Shown here: positions 5,758 to 12,588 of the stretch, piece by piece | How positions within the stretch are numbered: the first letter of the stretch is position 1 | Layout of the letters: every line of letters starts with the position of its first letter | DNA from: Candidatus Gottesmanbacteria bacterium | GTDB taxonomy: Bacteria; Patescibacteriota; Microgenomatia; UBA10105; UBA927 | Length of the DNA: 25,008 nucleotides | Direction of reading: 5' to 3' | Assembly (NCBI GenBank): GCA_016182725.1 | Contig: JACPFZ010000002.1 | Span: 1-25,008, forward strand | The notes under the pieces: generated by a model | The model's input: only the letters and a program-made list of their open reading frames with translations | Told to the model about the DNA's origin: nothing | The model's database searches: none | Made by a program: the position numbers and the translations under genes

Positions 5758-7362
5758 TCACGGACAGCCGGATTTTGTCGAATAGATGCGGAAGCCTTCA
5801 ACTGCATCGAAGAATACGTTTTCAAAGTGCTTTTGGTACACCTCTTCCCGAAAGACGAGTTCGCTCGCTGCATTTCGTGACTGGAAAGTAATGTAGGAAA
5901 TATGGTACGTCTTGAGCTTGCTACAAAGGATCGCCAGATCATTTGCGCTGTACATATCTTGCATTTCTGTTAGACGCGTTCTCGTATCGTACCCTTCTGA
6001 CCACGGGAAATAGGGCCAACCCAGGAAAATGTTGCGACCGGCAAGGGAGGCAGGATGGTACAGAAAGCTGCTATTGAGGAAGATTGCATTTTTGGGGGTG
6101 TTTCGGACGATCCATGTGGCCGTCTTATTGGCAGGGATGTCAGCGAGTGCGCCTTTGGCATCGCCCGCGATGATGAAAAAGTCAATGATGCCGGAGAGGG
6201 TAAGAAAAAAAACGACTACTATAACGATTATAATTTTTATAAATTTTATAAGAGTCCAAAGCCGAGTAACAGCATACGCGGTGAGCATATTCCCTAGGAT
6301 AAGGGCAAAGTTAAAAAACTTGTGGTTGGCAGCAACTTCCTGCGAAAATTTGAACATATTACCTAAGAAAAATAGGACAAAGACGGGAAGAAAAAACGCA
6401 CGGATTTTTTTGGGGGCGAGAAAAAACCCTACAGGAACCAGGATACTATGGAGCCCGAGATTTTGCCACCAAAAGCTCACGAAATGCCACAAAGACAGCG
6501 AATCATGGATAAGGTACCCGGGATACCACTGCAGTGCCTTCGTGCTTCCCTGAAAGAATTGCAGTTGGGGGATGACCAGAAGTGTGGTGAGCAGTCCATT
6601 GATGAACAAGAAAGGCCGAAGTTTCGGCATGGTCAGGAAATACGTCGCCATGAAGACCGCAAGAATAAGAAGGGTCGGCTGATGAAAGAAAGGGAATAGG
6701 CCAAAGAGGACGCCGAAGAGAACGGCGAATGCAAAATCCACAAGGGGACGCCTTGAATCCTCAAGGCGTCCCCTTAAAAAGAAAAGAAATACTAAGGCAA
6801 TGCCAAAGGTCAATGCTAAATGCCGTTGATTGGTATAGATATTGAGGTTCCAAAACGCAGTAATGTCGCCTTTTCCCCACGGCGCAAACGCAGGGAAGTC
6901 TTTGAAATTGAGCGGCTGCTTTTGGAAAAATTGAATAAAAGAAAGAGACCCATTGAACAGGAAAAAGACGAGAGAAAGGATGGCGACCCGTTGACTACTA
7001 AAGAGTCGCATTGCCACGAGGTAGATACCGGTAAGAAGGAGGAAAAATCCCAGGCTGCTTGGGATATTGAGTGCCCAATCAATACGAATACCGAGCTTTT
7101 CGAGTGTTCCCACGAGCGCATAAAATAAGAAGTGATAGCGGATTGGGGCGCCTGGAAAAAGCGGATGAACTGGCGGAAAATTTTCTCCCAACGAAAATGA
7201 CCGGATGAACGGAATGTGCTGGGCAAAATCGCTCCAGACTTTTTGCGACAGCATCATTGCATGAGCTTTTGTATCGTAGGAAAACGTATGGAACATGAGC
7301 CAGAAGGAAAAGATGGCAAAGAAGGAAAAGAGGAGAAACGTCACCGCATGGGTTCCTCGCAT
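5758..7362 (-). CDS. Polytopic membrane protein, GT-C glycosyltransferase-like
   Basis: The 534-aa protein has an N-terminal membrane helix (VTFLLFSFFAIFSFWLMF), a first outer loop with DFAQHIPFIRSFSLGENFPPVHPLFPGAPIRYHFLFYALVG, about ten further hydrophobic helices, and a C-terminal soluble part (ATWIVRNTPKNAIFLNSS...GRNIFLGWPYFPWSEGYDT). The first loop, with its acidic residue and the PLFPG.P.RYHFLFY motif, resembles GT-C-fold and DUF2298-like proteins that transfer sugars from lipid carriers outside the membrane; this is inference, as no catalytic residue is proven. It is divergent from the DUF2298 gene, with overlapping promoter regions, and the small membrane gene follows downstream. The start at 7362 gives a clean membrane start and the 7-nt spacing to the -10 box. 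A perfect in-frame palindrome lies at nt 6742-6775 (GRLEDSRRPL). The stop is TGA. Confidence 0.8.
   Translation of the reverse strand: MRGTHAVTFLLFSFFAIFSFWLMFHTFSYDTKAHAMMLSQKVWSDFAQHIPFIRSFSLGENFPPVHPLFPGAPIRYHFLFYALVGTLEKLGIRIDWALNIPSSLGFFLLLTGIYLVAMRLFSSQRVAILSLVFFLFNGSLSFIQFFQKQPLNFKDFPAFAPWGKGDITAFWNLNIYTNQRHLALTFGIALVFLFFLRGRLEDSRRPLVDFAFAVLFGVLFGLFPFFHQPTLLILAVFMATYFLTMPKLRPFLFINGLLTTLLVIPQLQFFQGSTKALQWYPGYLIHDSLSLWHFVSFWWQNLGLHSILVPVGFFLAPKKIRAFFLPVFVLFFLGNMFKFSQEVAANHKFFNFALILGNMLTAYAVTRLWTLIKFIKIIIVIVVVFFLTLSGIIDFFIIAGDAKGALADIPANKTATWIVRNTPKNAIFLNSSFLYHPASLAGRNIFLGWPYFPWSEGYDTRTRLTEMQDMYSANDLAILCSKLKTYHISYITFQSRNAASELVFREEVYQKHFENVFFDAVEGFRIYSTKSGCP
6742..6775. repeat. In-frame 34-bp perfect palindrome in the GT-C-like gene
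   Basis: AAGGGGACGCCTTGA, a 4-nt loop, then the exact reverse complement: 15-bp arms with no mismatch. It encodes the hydrophilic stretch LRGRLEDSRRPLV between two membrane helices, that is, in a loop that can take extra residues. Confidence 0.9.
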
Positions 7363-7369
7363 GGTATTT

Positions 7370-7375
7370 ATTCTA
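7370..7375 (-). promoter_or_regulatory. -10 box of the GT-C-like gene, likely leaderless
   Basis: TAGAAT on the minus strand ends 7 nt before the ATG at 7362. It lies back to back with the plus-strand box at 7389-7394, so the two divergent promoters must overlap. Confidence 0.5.
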
Positions 7376-7388
7376 ACACAGGAGAAGG

Positions 7389-7394
7389 TATAAT
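7389..7394 (+). promoter_or_regulatory. -10 box (TATAAT) of the DUF2298 gene, likely leaderless
   Basis: A perfect TATAAT ends 6 nt before the ATG at 7401. A nearer ATG at 7396 is out of frame and meets TGA after two codons. The -35 region would overlap the opposing -10 at 7370-7375. Confidence 0.55.
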
Positions 7395-7400
7395 CATGAC

Positions 7401-9446
7401 ATGATTGCTGATTTTTGGATCGTGTTCCAGTGGTGGGCGGTTCTTTTTTTGGTTGGAGCAGCTGCATACCCTTTGACCAAACAGTTGTTCTTTGGTTGGC
7501 ATGACAACGGCTATTTTTTTGCCAAAGCTGTGGGGATTGCGGTGGTTACGTGGCTTGTATATGCGCTCGGAACGTTGCGGGTGCTGCCGTTTACCATCCC
7601 GACCGTGGTGGGGATTATGGTCGTGGTGTTTGGAATGGGAATTTTTTTGAATAAGACTTATGAGACTCATAGGTCTTATAAGACCTATGTGGTTTTAGGA
7701 GAGGAGCTGGTTTTTTTCCTGGCGCTTTTGTTTTGGTCGTGGGTCAAAGGGCACGAACCGGCGATTCAGGCGCTGGAGAAGTTCATGGATTTTGGGTTCA
7801 CAAAGTCGGTTCTCAGCAGCGTCTATTTTCCTGCACCGGACATGTGGTATGCCGGTGGCACCATCAACTACTACTACTTCGGCCACATCGTTTTGGCAGT
7901 TTTGACGAAACTTTCCAGAATCGATCTTAGCTATACCTTTAACCTCATGCTCGCAACCATTTTTGCGTTCACCATGACCATGAGTTTTTCGATAGGGGTC
8001 GAGATAGGGGCAAGAGGGGAAATAAGGAAAAGAGGGAGAATTTTCTTAGGGATGCTGACGGCATTCTTGGTAACGCTTGCCGGAAACCTTCAGACCATCT
8101 ATGCGTTTACCCGCGGATACACAGGGGATAATGTGCAGCCGTTTTGGCAGTTGGGATGGAGTCTGACAGGACTTACCAATTATTGGTATGCGAATGCGAC
8201 GCGGTTTATTCCCTATACCATCCATGAATTTCCCAGTTACTCTTTTGTGGTGTCTGACGTCCATGGCCATGTGTTGAGTTTGCCGTTTGTCCTTTTAGCG
8301 ATTGGACTGCTCATAGGGTTAAGAGGGGAAATAGGGGAAAGATGGGGGAGAGGGAAACTCATTTTTTACGGATTCCTTGTTGGTGTTCTTCTTATGACAA
8401 ACGCGCTGGATGGACCGATATATTTAGGACTTTTTATCTTAGCGTATAGGACATATAAGACTCATGAGACATATAAGTCTTATATGGTGTTGCTACCAAT
8501 CGCGGTAGCAACACTTACCAGTCTTCCGTTTCTTTTGCACTTCAAATCCTTCGTGTCCGGTATTGGCGTGAACTGTCCGCCGGCGTTTTTGGCAGGTACC
8601 AAGATAGGCCCGTTCTTGCTTGAAGGGGTAGAGAAATGCCAGCGGTCACCGCTGTGGATGCTTCTTATCCTTTGGGGGTTCTTTTTGTACTGCGGGTTGG
8701 GGGGATTGGGGAAGTTGGGGAGATTAGGGAGAATATTTTTTATCTTTTCCCTTGGTCTTATTGTCTTTCCCGAGTTTTTCTACTTCAAAGACATATATCC
8801 TATGCATTTTCGCAGTAATACGATGTTTAAACTTGGATACCAGGCATTCATTCTGTTTTCTATCGTTTCGGCCTACACAATCGCTACTGTAAAGAAAAAA
8901 GTTTTCTTTGTTTTCCTGCTCCCGATGCTTTTTCTTGTTTCCATATACCCGATCTTCAGCGTGCGGTCGTACTTCAACAGCTTAAAAACGTACCAAGGGC
9001 TCTACGGGCTCACGTGGCTTGCGAAATCTTACCCTGATGATTACGCGGCAATTATATGGCTAAACAGTCAACAGACAACAGTCAACAGACAACAAGGAAT
9101 GCTTGTCGAAGCGGCAGGTGATAGCTACACCGATTACGCCCGCTTCAGCACATTCACCGGTATTCCTACCGTGATCGGCTGGGCGGTGCATGAGTGGCTG
9201 TGGCGAGGCAGTTATGACGCGGTGAGCCCCCGACGGGAAGACGTGCGGCTCATCTATGAATCTCCCGACCTTGGGCAAACTCAAACACTACTCAAAAAAT
9301 ATCACGTCACTTACATTATTATAGGAACGCTTGAGCGCAGTAAGTATCCCCAGCTTGCGGAAGCGAAATTTACCAGTCTTGGGGAACGCGTTTTTCATCA
9401 GAATCAGACAGCAATATATCGCGTCAGAGATTCCATTTCGCCATAA
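7401..9446 (+). CDS. DUF2298 (Chlor_Arch_YYY) membrane protein
   Basis: The 681-aa polytopic protein carries the YYY signature that names the family: DMWYAGGTINYYYFGHIVLAVLTKLS (residues about 148-173), after a first set of membrane helices. A second family block is RFIPYTIHEFPSYSFVVSDVHGHVLSLPF, and DIYPMHFRSNTMFKLGYQAF comes further on. The C-terminal soluble part (GTLERSKYPQL...) resembles the tail of the divergent neighbour. DUF2298 proteins are thought to be GT-C-type sugar transferases at the outer membrane face; the substrate is unknown. The gene holds an unusual load of in-frame repeats: two Tyr-x-Thr palindromes (7651, 8445), a duplicated G-rich block (8004, 8313), a LG-x tandem repeat (8697) and a 14-nt tandem duplication (9067). 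Most fall in predicted loops, and all family motifs are intact. Confidence 0.9.
   Translation: MIADFWIVFQWWAVLFLVGAAAYPLTKQLFFGWHDNGYFFAKAVGIAVVTWLVYALGTLRVLPFTIPTVVGIMVVVFGMGIFLNKTYETHRSYKTYVVLGEELVFFLALLFWSWVKGHEPAIQALEKFMDFGFTKSVLSSVYFPAPDMWYAGGTINYYYFGHIVLAVLTKLSRIDLSYTFNLMLATIFAFTMTMSFSIGVEIGARGEIRKRGRIFLGMLTAFLVTLAGNLQTIYAFTRGYTGDNVQPFWQLGWSLTGLTNYWYANATRFIPYTIHEFPSYSFVVSDVHGHVLSLPFVLLAIGLLIGLRGEIGERWGRGKLIFYGFLVGVLLMTNALDGPIYLGLFILAYRTYKTHETYKSYMVLLPIAVATLTSLPFLLHFKSFVSGIGVNCPPAFLAGTKIGPFLLEGVEKCQRSPLWMLLILWGFFLYCGLGGLGKLGRLGRIFFIFSLGLIVFPEFFYFKDIYPMHFRSNTMFKLGYQAFILFSIVSAYTIATVKKKVFFVFLLPMLFLVSIYPIFSVRSYFNSLKTYQGLYGLTWLAKSYPDDYAAIIWLNSQQTTVNRQQGMLVEAAGDSYTDYARFSTFTGIPTVIGWAVHEWLWRGSYDAVSPRREDVRLIYESPDLGQTQTLLKKYHVTYIIIGTLERSKYPQLAEAKFTSLGERVFHQNQTAIYRVRDSISP
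7651..7692. repeat. YKT palindromic element, copy 1 (in frame)
   Basis: Built of 9-nt units (ATAAGACTT, ATGAGACTC, ATAGGTCTT, ATAAGACCT). In the DUF2298 gene it reads NKTYETHRSYKTYV. Confidence 0.85.
8004..8040. repeat. G-rich in-frame block, copy 1
   Basis: Shares ATAGGGnnAAGAGGGGAAAT and a GGAAAAGA tail with the block at 8313-8356 in the same gene. It encodes GARGEIRKRGRIF, a basic loop next to a membrane helix. Confidence 0.65.
8313..8356. repeat. G-rich in-frame block, copy 2
   Basis: Diverged copy of 8004-8040, encoding IGLRGEIGERWGRGK. It contains four G-runs of three or more with 5-6 nt loops, matching a simple G-quadruplex pattern. Confidence 0.65.
8445..8487. repeat. YKT palindromic element, copy 2 (in frame)
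   Basis: Contains CATATAAGACT and its exact reverse complement AGTCTTATATG. In the DUF2298 gene it reads YRTYKTHETYKSYM, between two membrane helices. Confidence 0.85.
8697..8732. repeat. 9-nt tandem repeat (TTGGGGnnA x4), in frame
   Basis: Units TTGGGGGGA, TTGGGGAAG, TTGGGGAGA and TTAGGGAGA encode LGG-LGK-LGR-LGR. The four G-runs also fit a canonical G-quadruplex pattern on the mRNA-sense strand. Confidence 0.8.
9067..9094. repeat. 14-nt perfect tandem duplication, in frame
   Basis: GTCAACAGACAACA occurs twice in a row, and each unit is itself two 7-mers. It encodes SQQTTVNRQQ in the soluble C-terminal part of the DUF2298 protein. Confidence 0.85.
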
Positions 9447-9456
9447 ACCTCGGCTA

Positions 9457-9485
9457 TTGACAAGGGAAACGATTCATGCTTTAAT
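9457..9485 (+). promoter_or_regulatory. Strong sigma70-type promoter ahead of rho
   Basis: Perfect -35 TTGACA (9457-9462), a 17-nt spacer, and TTTAAT (9480-9485, 5 of 6 matches). The predicted start is near 9492, leaving a leader of about 88 nt before the rho ATG. Other genes here have almost no leader. A long rho leader would allow the autoregulation by Rho known in other bacteria. Confidence 0.65.
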
Positions 9486-9579
9486 AGTCAGTACGATTGT
9501 TCTCCTCAAGACAGAAAAAGTTTGTGATTCCCAAAACATAGTATTGAAGTAAACTGAGATTTTTCATTCCTCTATTTCT

Positions 9580-11277
9580 ATGGCTTTTCGAGCCTCACGT
9601 AAAACCGTACAACCAAAAGACCAGCCGTCTATCCCGACTCAGTCGCCCTTGAGCGTGGAGGATTTGGTGGGTGCGCCTGTGGGCAAGCCAGAAGAAAAAA
9701 AGGCAGAAGCCCCTCGGGAATCCTTCGACTCCGCTCAGGATAAAGACTCGGGACAAGCCCCTCGGGAATCCTCGGGACAAGCCCCTCGTCCCGCTTCTGC
9801 GGGATCGGGATCGCAAGGTGCTCCCAGACCGCACTTCGAACCACGTTCCTTCGTCCGCCATTCGCCAGGCTTCGGCGGTGCTCAGGATAAACCACGGTTT
9901 TCTCCTGGCTTCCATCGTTCTGGCGGACCCAGACCTGCCGGGAGATTCGAACAACGCTTTGAACGTTTCAGTGGAGGATATAAAGGTCGGGACTATTCCA
10001 ATAACGGGAATGGATTTACGCAGGATATTGACGTGCCCACGGAGACGGTGCGCGGGATGCTTGACATCATGCCGGAAGGCCACGGCTTCCTTCGCCCTAA
10101 GTTCACTCCGTCGGATGGGGATGTGTATATTTCACTTTCGCAAATCCGCAGATTCTTACTTCGAAACGGCGACGTGGTGGAAGGGCAGGCACGGCAACCC
10201 AAGGATAACGAACGATACTGGGGACTGTTGAAAGTACAAAAGGTCAATGATCTCCCTGCCGAGGAGATGCAGAAACGGCCGAGGTTTGAGGATTTAACGC
10301 CGGTCTATCCCAACAAGCAGTTGAAACTTGAGACTGGGACGTTGCCTCTATCTACAAGAATGATTGATCTTGTGGCCCCCATAGGCTTTGGTCAGCGAGG
10401 TCTTATTGTATCTCCTCCCAAAGCGGGGAAAACCACGATTTTGAAAGAGCTTGCCGCTGGTATTGCTGCCAATTATCCGCAGGTACATCTGATGGCAGCC
10501 TTGATTGGTGAGCGGCCGGAAGAAGTCACAGATATTTCCCGATCTGTCAAAGGAGAAGTACTCTCCAGTAACTTTGATGAGTCGCCGCAAGAGCAGACGC
10601 GGATTGCAGAAGTGGCCTTGGACCGTGCGAAGCGGTTGGTTGAAATGGGCCGGGATGTGGTTATCCTTTTAGATTCCATTACTCGATTGGCTCGTGCGTA
10701 CAACTTAGTCGTCAACCCATCAGGACGGACGCTTTCTGGCGGATTTGACCCGGCAGCGCTCTATCCGGCCAAGCGGTTTTTAGGAGCGGCGCGGTGCGTG
10801 GAAGGGGTTGAGAAGTTGGCAAGTGGAAGTTTGATGTTAGATAAAGATGTTAGAAATGAGAAGTTAGAAAATCAAACATCAAATATCCAACTTCAACATC
10901 CAACATCCAACATCCAACATCCAACCTCTCATCGTGTCACTTCCGGCGGGTCTCTTACCGTCATCGGCACCACGCTTATTGATACCGGCAGCCGCATGGA
11001 TGACCTTATTTACGAAGAGTTCAAAGGTACCGGCAATATGGAGCTCACCCTTTCCCGTGTCTTGCAGGAACGCCGGGTATTTCCGGCCATTGATGTTGCT
11101 AAATCCGGCACACGACATGATGAACTTCTCCTGGGTGAGGAAGCGATGAAAAAGGTGACTACCTTACGGCATATGCTCTCCATGCTTTCCGATGAAGAAC
11201 GCACGATGATGCTCATTGACCGGCTCGGGAAAACAAAAACCAACGCTGAATTCCTCGATTCATTGGCCAAAGGCTAA
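9580..11277 (+). CDS. rho: Transcription termination factor Rho
   Basis: Rho is a ring-shaped hexameric RNA helicase that ends transcription. At 565 aa it is much longer than the roughly 420-aa Enterobacterial form. Residues 1-150 are a Pro/Gly/Arg/Gln-rich disordered extension, partly made of short repeats (PRESSGQAPR, FDSAQDK, PASAGSGS). The usual core follows: a cold-shock-like RNA-binding domain (about 153-225, MPEGHGFLRPKF...GDVYISLSQIRRFLLRNGD), P-loop SPPKAGKTT (278-286), IGERPEEVTD (309-318), Walker B and following DSITRLARAYN (365-375), Q-loop region SGRTLSGG, and R-loop region IDTGSRMDD. About 47 extra residues (409-455) of repeat origin are inserted between AARCVEG and GGSLTVIG, within the otherwise compact ATPase domain. 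Catalytic motifs are intact. No Shine-Dalgarno site is seen at the ATG. Confidence 0.96.
   Translation: MAFRASRKTVQPKDQPSIPTQSPLSVEDLVGAPVGKPEEKKAEAPRESFDSAQDKDSGQAPRESSGQAPRPASAGSGSQGAPRPHFEPRSFVRHSPGFGGAQDKPRFSPGFHRSGGPRPAGRFEQRFERFSGGYKGRDYSNNGNGFTQDIDVPTETVRGMLDIMPEGHGFLRPKFTPSDGDVYISLSQIRRFLLRNGDVVEGQARQPKDNERYWGLLKVQKVNDLPAEEMQKRPRFEDLTPVYPNKQLKLETGTLPLSTRMIDLVAPIGFGQRGLIVSPPKAGKTTILKELAAGIAANYPQVHLMAALIGERPEEVTDISRSVKGEVLSSNFDESPQEQTRIAEVALDRAKRLVEMGRDVVILLDSITRLARAYNLVVNPSGRTLSGGFDPAALYPAKRFLGAARCVEGVEKLASGSLMLDKDVRNEKLENQTSNIQLQHPTSNIQHPTSHRVTSGGSLTVIGTTLIDTGSRMDDLIYEEFKGTGNMELTLSRVLQERRVFPAIDVAKSGTRHDELLLGEEAMKKVTTLRHMLSMLSDEERTMMLIDRLGKTKTNAEFLDSLAKG
9709..9815. repeat. Short-repeat block in the rho N-terminal extension
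   Basis: CCCCTCGGGAATCCT occurs twice and CTCGGGACAAGCCCCTC twice, followed by the small palindrome CCCGCTTCTGCGGG. The TTCGACTCCGCTCAGGATAA piece (FDSAQDK) is a repeat type I associate with CPR genomes; a partial copy (GCTCAGGATAA) recurs at 9880-9890. Confidence 0.7.
10804..10944. repeat. Repeat-derived 47-codon insertion in the Rho ATPase domain
   Basis: It contains about four heptanucleotide units CCAACAT, preceded by diverged GATGTTAGA-type units in the opposite sense. It encodes VEKLASGSLMLDKDVRNEKL and then NQTSNIQLQHPTSNIQHPTS. The flanks AARCVEG and GGSLTVIGTTLIDTG are contiguous in ordinary Rho (AARNVEEGGSLT in E. coli). Confidence 0.8.
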
Positions 11278-11281
11278 AATT

Positions 11282-11314
11282 TATAGGTCTTATACGACTC
11301 ATATGTCCTATATG
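11282..11314. repeat. YKT palindromic element, copy 3 (carries a start codon)
   Basis: TATAGGTCTTATACGACTC followed by ATATGTCCTATATG. It lies between rho and the M23 gene, and both candidate start codons of the latter (11303, 11312) are inside it. Confidence 0.8.
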
Positions 11315-12370
11315 TTTTTCCAGGATCTTTCGGACTGGCGGCGCGGGTGGTTTTTCTATGGTGAGCGCAAGCTTGAGATCGCGGCTTCTCATTTTGAGCA
11401 GTACAAGACAGTTATCGTTGATCTCTTGATGGCGCGTCGCGGCGGCTACCAGCGGCCGTTTCTCCTTTTTTCGCTCGGCATGCTTCTCGTTACTGGATTT
11501 CTTTCTGCTCCCATCCTGGCGCGTTCTTACCCAGGGGCCATCCCTTCCCGCTTGAGCGAATTTACCCCTGCGTCTGCGGTACTTACCTCGCTGGATCTTG
11601 CTGAATACGGCGTACAGACGCAAGTTTCCGCAAAACCGCGCGATCAAGTGCTTACTTATCTCGTTGCCGCGGGCGATACCCTCGCAAGTATTAGTCAGAA
11701 GTTTGATGTATCAATAGATTCTATTACGTGGGCGAGTGATCTAAAAGGTGATAGTTTGAGCGTTGGTCAGGAATTGAAAATTCCACCGGTGACGGGTATA
11801 GTACACAAAGTCCGCGAAGGAGAAACGGTTTACACCATTGCGAAAAAGTATCGGACGGAGGCACAAAAAATCGTCAACTTTCCGTTTAATGATTTTACTG
11901 ATCTGGATACGTTTGCTCTCGTCGCCGGGCAGATGCTTATTGTTCCGGATGGCGTCCAGCCGCAAGCCGCACCCATTGTCGTGCCGCAGGCCCCGGTATT
12001 TGTCGGCGGTACGGGGCAGTTCCAGTGGCCGGTGGGTGGTATCATTACCCAGTATCCCGTCTGGTACCACATGGCCGTCGACATTGCCAACCCAGCAGCT
12101 CCGGGCATTGCTGCGGCAGAGGCTGGCGTCATTTCATTGGTGGAGTACCTGCGGTGGGGGTACGGGCACCATATTTTGGTAGATCACGGCGGAGGGTTTG
12201 CGACGTTATATGCACACTTGAGTGAAATATATGTCAAGCCCGGAGATCGCGTGTCCCGTGGACAGGTGATCGGCCGCATGGGGGTAACCGGAAGGTCTAC
12301 GGGTATGCATCTTCACTTTGAGGTACGCAGAAACGGCGTCATAGTAAATCCTTTGCCGTTTTTGAAGTAA
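11303..12370 (+). CDS. LysM-M23 family cell wall endopeptidase
   Basis: The 355-aa protein has a cytoplasmic start, one membrane anchor (FLLFSLGMLLVTGFLSAPILA), two LysM glycan-binding repeats (YLVAAGDTLASISQKFDV...LSVGQELKIPP and HKVREGETVYTIAKKYRT...LVAGQMLIVPD), and a C-terminal M23 lysostaphin-type domain. The zinc ligands are visible: His and Asp in HMAVD, and the first His of the HLHFE motif; YGHHILVDHGGGFATLYAHLS lies in between. It should cut peptidoglycan cross-bridges outside the cell, for growth or division. The HMAVD motif shows the usual HxxxD form, so activity is likely. It follows rho by 25 bases, and the start codon falls within a palindromic repeat. ATG 11303 and ATG 11312 are equally possible; no SD is seen. 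Confidence 0.92.
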   Translation: MSYMFFQDLSDWRRGWFFYGERKLEIAASHFEQYKTVIVDLLMARRGGYQRPFLLFSLGMLLVTGFLSAPILARSYPGAIPSRLSEFTPASAVLTSLDLAEYGVQTQVSAKPRDQVLTYLVAAGDTLASISQKFDVSIDSITWASDLKGDSLSVGQELKIPPVTGIVHKVREGETVYTIAKKYRTEAQKIVNFPFNDFTDLDTFALVAGQMLIVPDGVQPQAAPIVVPQAPVFVGGTGQFQWPVGGIITQYPVWYHMAVDIANPAAPGIAAAEAGVISLVEYLRWGYGHHILVDHGGGFATLYAHLSEIYVKPGDRVSRGQVIGRMGVTGRSTGMHLHFEVRRNGVIVNPLPFLK

Positions 12371-12373
12371 AAA

Positions 12374-12409
12374 CCTATATGACTCATGAGACTCATAGGT
12401 CTTATATGG
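12374..12409. repeat. YKT palindromic element, copy 4 (intergenic)
   Basis: CCTATATGACTCATGAGAC followed by TCATAGGTCTTATATGG. Its last bases form the TG of an extended -10 box for the tRNA downstream. Confidence 0.85.
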
Positions 12410-12415
12410 TAAAAT
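12407..12415 (+). promoter_or_regulatory. Extended -10 (TGG-TAAAAT) ahead of tRNA-Ala(CGC)
   Basis: TAAAAT preceded by TGn, partly formed by the palindromic element. The predicted start near 12422 would give a leader of about 55 nt before the mature tRNA, containing GGGTTTACCC and the hairpin at 12451-12480. Confidence 0.45.
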
Positions 12416-12450
12416 GGGTAGGGGTTTATCCTGGATTTAGAAAGGGTTTA

Positions 12451-12480
12451 CCCTGTAAAATTTTCTCAAATTTTACAGGG
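12451..12480 (+). other. Leader hairpin overlapping the tRNA-Ala(CGC) 5' end
   Basis: CCCTGTAAAATTT, loop TCTC, then the exact complement AAATTTTACAGGG. The final GGG is nucleotides 1-3 of the tRNA, so the hairpin and the acceptor stem cannot form fully together. Confidence 0.85.
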
Positions 12481-12548
12481 CCTATGGGTAAATGGTATAC
12501 CGCTATCTTCGCATGATAGAGTCGCCAGTTCGATTCTGGCTAGGTCCA
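12478..12548 (+). tRNA. tRNA-Ala, anticodon CGC
   Basis: A 71-nt cloverleaf folds cleanly: acceptor GGGCCTA/TAGGTCC, D-stem GGTA/TACC, anticodon stem CTATC/GATAG with loop TTCGCAT (anticodon 12510-12512), a 4-nt variable loop, T-stem GCCAG/CTGGC with loop TTCGATT, and discriminator A. The third acceptor pair is G-U, the identity mark for alanyl-tRNA synthetase, which supports Ala. CCA is not encoded (CCC follows the A73). Confidence 0.92.
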
Positions 12549-12551
12549 CCC

Positions 12552-12588
12552 GCATAAGTCTCATGAGTCTCATAAGACCCATATGACC
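12552..12588. repeat. YKT palindromic element, copy 5 (carries a start codon)
   Basis: GCATAAGTCTCATGAGTCTC followed by ATAAGACCCATATGACC. It starts 4 nt after the tRNA and contains the ATG of the four-helix-bundle gene at 12583. Confidence 0.85.

Noticed and set aside
5362..5880. 172-aa plus-strand frame over the small membrane protein gene
   Set aside because: It is antisense to two minus-strand genes with clear membrane helices and SD or promoter support, and has no recognisable features.
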